Shown: positions 56,455-64,000 of the stretch, in pieces
Layout of the letters: every line of letters starts with the position of its first letter
How positions within the stretch are numbered: position 1 is the first letter of the stretch
NCBI RefSeq assembly: GCF_048544455.1
Contig: NC_133532.1
Coordinates: 16,990,948 to 17,054,947, forward strand
Source of the DNA: Silene latifolia
Taxonomy: Eukaryota; Streptophyta; Magnoliopsida; Caryophyllales; Caryophyllaceae
DNA length: 64,000 bases
Direction of reading: 5' to 3'
Translations under genes and position numbers: made by a program
Notes under the pieces: generated by a model
What the model was told of the DNA's origin: nothing
The model's database searches: none
The model's input: the letters and a program-made list of their open reading frames with translations, nothing else

Positions 56455-57927
56455 TGATAGGTCTATTTTATATATAGTTTAACCCCTATTTTAGCTCGGT
56501 ATTATTTGATTATTGCACTTCTATAAGTGTATTTGTGAGCTAATTCCGTGTTCTAGGTGTTTTGCTTGTATTCGTTGCATTTTATAAAAGAAGCCTTTGC
56601 TAGCCTTTTCCCGGTCAAATTAGCAATCACCCAAGTTCACGAGGCTAATAAGAGTAAGTCTTGACCATGGAGGGGCGTTTTGGCAAGAATTGAAAATCCC
56701 GAGCATAAAGAAACCAACTTTGGTTGGTGTACAAGTAAAGAAATGAAGCTCAATTAAAAGCCCAAGTGAAGTTAAGAGCATGCATTGGATCCCATTTGTC
56801 TCCTAAGATGCATTAGTCGGACCTATGAATGAGCAAGCATTGGATTCCGCATCATCATTAAGTAAGGAGTTAAGATGGATTTAAGAGGAGAATTGAAATC
56901 ACCACGACCCCGATCAGGGTGGTGTTTCCCCGATTGGGGTTACCCTCTTCTATGTTTTTTTATGTTTCACCCCTTATTCCTATATAAGGGGTGTTGAATC
57001 CGTCATTTGGGACACCACTTACACACCTCGTACACTTTACAGTTCTCATTAGAATAGTCTTTAGATCTCCTTTAGTTTCCCTTATTGTTCTAAACATTTC
57101 TTTTAGCATTAGGAATTAGAATACAATCTCCATTTCAAGTATTTAGTTTTATCTTGTTCTACATTTCCATGTTCTATTTCTATTGTTAAGGTAATCTTAT
57201 TTTCAGTACTACTTTGTTAATTCCTTTGCCATTTCCATTACTAGTTAGTTGTTATTCATCATTTACTAATCGTTATTCCGTTTATTTCGCTATTCCATTA
57301 TCATCATGCTTACTACATCATTTATTATTGGTTTACTTTTCATTATGCAAGAGTAGTTCATTAGTCTAGGTATTAGGGGAGCCATGCATAAATAATATTT
57401 GTAATTGTTGAAATAGGATGTTGTAATATCGATTAAAAGTTTCTATCACATGCTTGTATTGTTTTGTTAGTCTTTGATTTTTGATCACAATCTTAGATTA
57501 AATTTGTTAATTCACTTTTATAAGTCGAGAGACACGAAATTGAATTAAACTAAGCATGTTTTAGTAGACCTATCTAGTAATAGAAAGACCTCGCTAGAAC
57601 CCGTTCTATAGTTGACAATAAGGCCGAGAAGTGGTTGTTTTTAAGCGTAAACATTTATCGTTATTAAGAATTCTTAGTTTGACATGACCAACTATTTATT
57701 GTCATATGTGACCCGAATGCCCTAAACTCTTCTTTATTATTATTTTCTTCCATTATTTTATCACAAGTTTTACCAATTAAACCAACACCCAATCGTTAAT
57801 CGACCTTGATAAAATTCGCTCCATGACAACTTGTTTAGAAACTCCCGTCTCCTTGTGTTCGACCCCTACTACTACATTCATTTGTTACTAGGTTATTTAG
57901 CTTTGTTAGGTCTGCGATAGCCTATCA
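56455..57927 (+). repeat. Right LTR of the 51496-57927 element
   Basis: 1473 bp, collinear with the left LTR, differing by a few percent. Confidence 0.85.
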
Positions 57928-57939
57928 ACCATCCAAGAA

Positions 57940-58795
57940 CGTTTATTAAAGGGACGTGCTTTTTCACATACGTATTGTACTCTTTTACATACGCCTTTTA
58001 CAATTTACCCTTGTCATTTTTCTCAATTCCTCACCCAATTGATTTTTTTTATCCTTCCCTTATCTCCCATCACCATTAACACCGCCTTCGCTCAACACCT
58101 CCGATCAGTCAAGTCGTCGGCCGACCTTGGAGTTAGCATCATTTTTTTGAAGACGTATTCTCAGCACATACGACGATACTAAGCAGTCAGCTATCCTATG
58201 CAAATTATTCAGAAGAAAATCGATTATGAAAAACTACTCACTACTGCCTAATGGATTACAATATTTTCCATGAATGAAATTTTGGATTTGTATACACATT
58301 GTCTTCCATCAATGAAATGTTGTATAGGATGTGTAAACAAGTTTTCTATGTCGGCTAGTTTACATATTTTAGGGTTCTTTGTTGTCTGTTCACCGTTATT
58401 TATATCGCACACATGAACAGTCCTCACAAACCACCCTTAGACAGTTAGACACCATCGTCACGCACCACCCCTAACCGCTGCACACCAACCAGAACCACCA
58501 TCCACTATCCAAACCACCACGCCTTCATTGATAAAAATTGTTAAACAAGTAACATTTAATTTCACTAGTTAACAAACCCTAATAATTTCAACAAAACATA
58601 TTAATAGTTGTTAAAACAACAAATTATTTTACTAATTAGAGAATTAATCCATTATTCAAGTTTTTAGATCAATTAGATTCGATTTTAGTGTCTAGGTTTA
58701 GGAAAATGGTATGATAAGGAAAACTAATGACAAAGAGTATGTGAAAGAGTAAAGTCCGTATGTGAAAAAATAATTCCGTTATTAAAAGATAACAA
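57940..58795. mobile_element. Inverted-repeat element, about 850 bp, class uncertain
   Basis: TTTTTCACATACG and GTACTCTTTTACATACGCC at the left are matched by GAGTATGTGAAAGAGTAAAG and CGTATGTGAAAAAA at the right, giving arms of about 55 bp. The middle (58080-58690) has no ORF of note. No target duplication resolved; Mutator-like by arm length only. The stretch 58796-59030 is unassigned. Confidence 0.5.
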
Positions 58796-59030
58796 ACTGT
58801 TTATCAAAGATACAACTGAAAGTCTAACCAAAACTGTTTACAACGAAACAACCAAAAAGACTAAAGTATAACTGTCAGCGGAAACTAGCTAAGCGATCGG
58901 TGATGACTCGACCCCCATCCAAACCCGTAAGCTATCCACAGCCACACCTGCTCAATCAAATGCTCACCATCCTCGAATGGATCACCATAGTTTTGAAAAC
59001 AATAACGGGGTCAGTCAACTACATAACCAA

Positions 59031-60269
59031 TGATAAGGTTATTTTCAGTCGTTGACCTATCAAAATAAATCCTATTCTCAACTAACTAATAGCTAGCAGT
59101 AAGAAAGGGCCGAATCCACAGGGAGACGGTAATTAACTATTTGCTAATATTTAAGTTTGTCTTAAAGGTAACCGATTTCTTGAAGATTTGTTTGGTTTAT
59201 TTGATGTCTAACAACTAATGGCAATATGAAATAAAGGTGAATTCAAATATAAGTAAAAGAGTTTGGGGATCAAGTTCACTAGGTAGTTATCCGGGGTGGG
59301 ATTTAATTCATTGATAGAGCAATTTATGTTGTTTAAGGTCATATAATCGGTCGATTCTAATATGCCCTTCAGATATAAACTTAACATGCGGTCGGCCGGT
59401 CGCTATCATTAAGTCAGTCTATTTAGTTATCGTTGCCTATACTAGTCTTAACCCGGTTGGTGAAAATCCTAGTTTGCAATACTATTAATCAATCATGCAG
59501 AAACTAATTAACTAGATTCAAGACAATAACTGAACAACAACAAAGAAGCTATTTTAACTATAAATTCATTAATATAATCCCCTTTTAACAACCTAGATCC
59601 CCTTTCACCCTAGACAAATAGATTAGCTACGCATACTAGTGGTAAACATAACAATAACAATAGTAGAAGACATGATTAAAGGCAATAACAAGATGAACAA
59701 TAACTGAATGATTAATAATTGAGGAAAGATTAACAATAATACCGTAATTAGAGAGTTCTTAGATCCGTTATAAGAGCAATAAAACTAAACTAAGAGTTTT
59801 CTAGGGATTTAAGAAGTAAATAAAGCGTAAAAATAACATAGGGTCCAAGTTGGGTATTTATAATAAAGTGTAGCCGACTTAAGGAAATTGCGCGGAGTCT
59901 TCCAGCTCGGTATGTACTCAATCGAGCCTAGGTTCACTCGATCGAGTACACACCCACTCGATCGAGTGTATTCGGGTTTGATCGAGTACCCTCCTGTTTC
60001 AGCTCTTTTCTTCGGGTCGTCTTCTTCACTTCTCTTCCTTTATTCTTCTAGATTCCCATGCCATGCTCCGTGTATTCCTTCGTGCCCACTCCTCGGTGCT
60101 CATTTCATCCATTTACTCCAGAAATGCATCTTTCCTGCATTAAACACCAAATAGCGGAGGTAACAACATTTTAGCAGAAAAGGCATATAATTAATATAAA
60201 CTAGCACGAAAAACCATGTCAAAAGTAACTAAGGGGAGGCATATAAATGCATATAAATATGACTCATCA
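59031..60269 (-). repeat. 3' LTR of the Athila/Tat-like element
   Basis: About 1239 bp with a cluster of CTCGATCGAG palindromes at 59915-59992. The low-coordinate boundary is the less certain one (58901 is an alternative). Confidence 0.55.
59915..59992. repeat. Cluster of ACTCGATCGAGT palindromes
   Basis: Four near-perfect copies of the 12-bp palindrome ACTCGATCGAGT within about 80 bp of the LTR. More copies occur at 62050, 63303, 63326, 63398 and 63416 in the internal region. Confidence 0.85.
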
Positions 60270-63200
60270 AACTCTCCCAAACTATCTCTTTGCTTGTCCC
60301 CAAGCAAAGCATAACACCATACAAAAGTCAATCATACAAATGGCGAATAAACAACTCAGAGCTAATGTTGAATGCATATACAAATCCCAAGTTATCCACA
60401 TCTATAACAAAGCAATGACAAAGGTGTACCAATAAAACAAATTCAAAGGCACGGGTAATAGAAAACGCAGCTCAAGTCTCATGTCACCATACTATAGACA
60501 AACGCCAAATACCTTTCAATCTTGCAAGACAAATTAGTCAGATTCTCGCGGATTTCACTCATGCACTCATAAATATGTAAGAGTGAGTTATATGTGAAGA
60601 TGGAAAGAAGTAGAACACTCTCTCGACTCATGAAACATGCACGCAGTATAATGTGATAGAAATTTCTCCAACTAATATGCATTCACAACATAGATGAAAG
60701 TACATGTATCAAGGACAACAAAGTGGAAAATGGGTAAATGGTATAGAAGTGGTTTGTGCCAAGGCACGTTTGGATAAGTGAGGCTAAGACGGTAGTCGCA
60801 GCGCTAAACCCAAAACCAAATCTATGACAATAAACGTAAATTATCCCAACTAGAGAAATTATCTCAACTTTGACAACACATGAGAGCCAAAAGAACTACT
60901 CTCCAACAATGCATTAGACTCTAGTAACCAACCTTTTGTTCCCTTAACAAATGACAATAAAGCATATTTTTTCTTTTCTTTTCTTCCTTTTCTTCAATTT
61001 TTTGAATTTCTTTTTTTTTTTCCTTTCCTTTCTTTTTCTTTTTTCTTTTGCTTCATATTTTTTTTTCAACATAAAGGATATAACACAATTGCTAAATAAT
61101 TCTACTACACCCACAAATGACAACAATAGTCCCAATCCCAACCATAGTAGCAAAATAGACATTATAAACAAGCAACTGCGACTCTCCCGATAAGGTAGAC
61201 AAATTCTGGATTGTAGCTATTAGAAGTAGGATATGAAACGGCTACAAGGGTTCAAACGGGCTAAACAAAAGGTAATGTAAGGCTTATTTGAACGGTAAGA
61301 ACCGCCTATCCTCATGTACTTCATCATATGAACGCGCAAAAATTAAGAAACTAATGTCACACTTATGCACTTTGATATTACATATTCCAGAAGGAGAACC
61401 ACACTCAAGCCTAAATAACAATGAGCCCAGTTTATTGAAGTTCCTGGCCTTGGAAGCTCTATAGACCTCATAATTTAAGTAGTTTACCAACATAATTTTG
61501 TCAAATCTAATTAGCATAAGGCATGTCAAATACGGTCATGACTTGAATTATGAGCTTTATTTTCATAAATAACGGGTCAAAACAATGTACATGGATAACT
61601 AAATTGGGATTCAAATGCAAAAACAATGCAATTTAACATCATTGTTATTCAATTCACCAAGACTCGACCCAAAACAAAGTAAAAACATGTTTTTGGATTT
61701 AATTTTTTTTAATTTTTATGGGATTTTTGTTTTTTATGCACACAACAGTAAAGTAAATCACACAACATAATTAAAGATTCCTCCCCCAAACCTAAATGTC
61801 ACAGTTTCTTCATTGTGACGCCTACAGCAAAGTAATCACACAACAAATTTCCAGCAACCTAAAGGACACATCTAACAAAAGGAATGGAAAAGAAATAGAG
61901 ACAATACAATAAAAGTAGATACAAAGAAAGAGAATACCGGGTAAGAGTTTAGGAGTTCCCCCCAAACCAGCTGCAAAAAGAGGGGAAAAAGACCAACCGC
62001 GCAATTCTGTCATCATCTGGCTACGTTTTAAACCCAAAACGCTTGGAAACTCGATCGAGTATCTAGTTGATGGACCAGTTTTCTGCACCGAAAAATAAAT
62101 GCCATGCAAGGCACAATCAATACAACTTAAAGCACGCAAAAGTAAATCAAAAAGTAATGCACGTGCTACACACAGTACAAACATAAGTAGCACCAATAAA
62201 AAGTACAAGCAAATAAAATAAGCAACGAATAAAGTTCCGGCTCATCAAACTCAGAATCTAATATAAAATACGAGTAAGTATGCTCATCGCTCTTCAAATA
62301 ATCATCAGAAGGAAGGAGATGGGGTACTTCATCCGTCACAAAAGCCTCTTCAAAAACTTTGACGGACTCCTCTCTAAAAATCTCGGCCTCTAAGGCATCC
62401 ATTTCAGCTTCTACGTCAACATCGTCATCAAAGCTGTAAACCGGCTCAGGATGAGGCTCATCTCCATAAATCAACCTCTTTATCTCATTCACCTCCTCGC
62501 TCCAGGAATTCCCGGCCAAACCATAAACAGGGCAATCATTAATAGAGGGATCAACAACATTAAGCATATAACACGAAGGTACTGAATGGGAATGCTTTAA
62601 AGCGTTATCAAGAACAAATTTAATAGTATCATCCCCAAGCCTTAATGTTAGACTACCATCCCTAACATCGATGAGTGCTCCCGCAGTGTGAAGGAATGGT
62701 CTACCAAGAATAATAGGTACTTGGAGTCCTCGACCATATCCATTACAATAAAATCAACTGGAATAAAATACTTCCCTACTCTAACTGGCACATCCTCTAA
62801 GACACCCAATGGGCTCTTTAAAGATCTATCAGCTGTCTGCAAGGTCATATTAGTAACATGGAATTGACCCACATTTAACTTTTTGCATACAGAATGCGGC
62901 ATGACACTAACACTAGCCCCTAAATTGCAAAGGGCTTTATCTATGGCTATACTACCAATATGACAAGGAATAGAAAAAATCTTTGGATCCTTTAGCTTTA
63001 GTAGTGAGTTAGCTTGCAATGCGGCTGTGCACTCCTGAGTGAATGTCACCATTTCAACTTCACCAAAAGACCGCTTCTTTGATAAGATCTCCTTTAAAAA
63101 CTTAGCATACGCCGGCACTTGAGTTACCAATTCAGTAAATGGCACACTTACTTGAAGATTCTTCACTACCTCCATGAACCTCCCGAACTGTTGTTCAAGC

Positions 63201-64000
63201 TTAGATTTTTATTGTCGGTGTAGAAAAGGTAGTAGAATTTTAATCGGCTCAGCTTCTTTTACTTTTCTTGGCTTTTCGAAACGTCAGCTCCACTCATAGG
63301 GTTACTCGATCGAGTCTTGGGGTCACTCGATCGAGTACCCTATTTTTTTCAAATACCGTAGCTGAAACACGAGAAAAATCAACTTCTGGGGTGTGTACTC
63401 GATCGAGCCAACCTGTACTCGATCGAGTACACATGGCTTTCCTCAATTTTTTTGTCTTTTCTCTTATCCCGTGTTTTATCTTCGCTTAATTCCTTCTCGT
63501 CATCACTTAGCTCAAGATTACCCAATCCCTTAAGATGCATATAAGGGACCTCATCTTCATCAATGGGCACATCCAGACTTTGATAAGTAGTACCGCTTCT
63601 CAGTGAAATAGCATTAACTTGTTCATGTGCTTGTTTACCTTGCGGAGGAAGATTGCCGGGCTGTTTTGAGGGATTTTATGAACCGCCAATTGAGCAACTT
63701 GAGTGTCTAACATCTTGCTATAAGTTTAGAAATTTGAGCCGTCTGCTTTTGTTGAATTAGCAAAGTTTGCTACAACAAAGCTTTCATCTCAGCCATATCA
63801 TTTCTTAGTTTGTTGAGGAGGTTGCATCTGTTGAAAACCTCCTTGATTCTGTCGAACAAAATTCCCTTGTGGTTGATTACCACGATTTTGGGGGAATAAT
63901 ATAGGCATTCTGTTGCGGGGCTTGATTGAATACATTATGACCTCTTTCAGGAAAGAAGTTAGAATAAGGAGTACCTTGCTTGAAAGACTGAAAAGCATGA

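Larger units (their letters stand above)
51496..57927 (+). mobile_element. Ty3/gypsy-type LTR element, non-autonomous, broken fossil
   Basis: Two long direct repeats, 51935-53431 and 56455-57927 (about 1.5 kb each, TGATAGG...CCTATCA), enclose about 3 kb. The primer-binding region after the first repeat (TTGGCGCCGTTGCCGGGGA, from 53435) is the tRNA-Asp type used by Athila/Tat elements. A purine-rich tract AGCTTGGGGGAG precedes both repeats. The internal region has weak gag-like stretches and no recognisable protease, RT or integrase. Sequence before the first LTR (51496-51934) repeats the internal end before the second (56014-56454), so this is part of a multimer or recombinant, and no 5-bp target duplication is seen. 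By eye the LTRs differ by roughly 5%, perhaps two million years at usual plant rates. Clearly not intact. Confidence 0.8.
59031..64000 (-). mobile_element. Athila/Tat-like Ty3/gypsy element, 3' part, broken fossil
   Basis: Runs off the right edge. The 3' LTR (minus strand) is 60269-59031 (TGATGAGTCAT...TTATCA), preceded by a purine tract GTTTGGGAGAGTT. Internally, on the minus strand, are a gag end rich in Gln/Asn (63998-63798), a retropepsin-like stretch with LCNLGASVSVMP (63175-62648), and an acidic linker (62567-62166). No RT or integrase is seen between it and the LTR, so much is missing. It carries several breaks. Age cannot be set without the other LTR. Confidence 0.75.

Noticed and set aside
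60951-61193. Phe-rich and Lys-rich ORFs on opposite strands
   Set aside because: Translations of a T-rich homopolymer stretch inside retroelement sequence.

Overview
The window is AT-rich nuclear DNA from a flowering plant, most likely a eudicot. The signs are intron-rich genes with GT/AG borders, a plastid-type PPDK, plant telo-boxes (AAACCCTAA) at two promoters, an Angio-domain SINE, and many Stowaway, hAT, Mutator and Helitron insertions. The retroelement style would fit Caryophyllales, but I cannot prove that. I found no prokaryotic operons, CRISPR arrays or phage. I also found no undescribed multi-gene system; the unusual content is in the mobile elements and in a few gene details.

Layout. 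(1) 1-8205, plus strand: the 3' part of the RNA polymerase III subunit RPC5 gene, with a SINE, a Tourist MITE, a small Mutator element and an RTE LINE relic in its introns. (2) 8206-11790: intergenic, with a 185-bp tandem duplication, a Stowaway and a hAT element built of reiterated ATATCCGATCC-like words. (3) 11791-about 18930, minus strand: a complete pyruvate,phosphate dikinase gene with 20 coding exons and one 5'UTR intron. (4) 19859-19949: an intron-containing tRNA-Tyr(GUA). (5) 21849-26108, plus strand: a nucleostemin-like GTPase (NSN1) whose frame is broken by one extra base in the GTPase exon. A hAT MITE sits in its proximal promoter. (6) 28038-30692: a 2.65-kb non-autonomous Helitron. 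(7) 30902-34475, minus strand: an SDI1-like TPR gene. (8) 34880-44310: a dense patch of nested MULEs, MITEs and Helitron ends. (9) 45348-49737, minus strand: an ALBA nucleic-acid-binding protein with a long YQGG/RGG repeat tail. (10) 49888-50379: a small Helitron. (11) 51496-57927: an old Ty3/gypsy-type element, LTR-internal-LTR, with extra internal sequence before the first LTR. (12) 59031-64000: the 3' part of another Ty3/gypsy (Athila/Tat-like) element on the minus strand, running off the window.

The genes do not form a pathway. RPC5, the tRNA gene, NSN1 and ALBA all concern RNA or ribosome production and translation, but this is probably chance neighbourhood. Exon coordinates below come from reading splice borders and keeping frame and family similarity; I ran no computation or database search.
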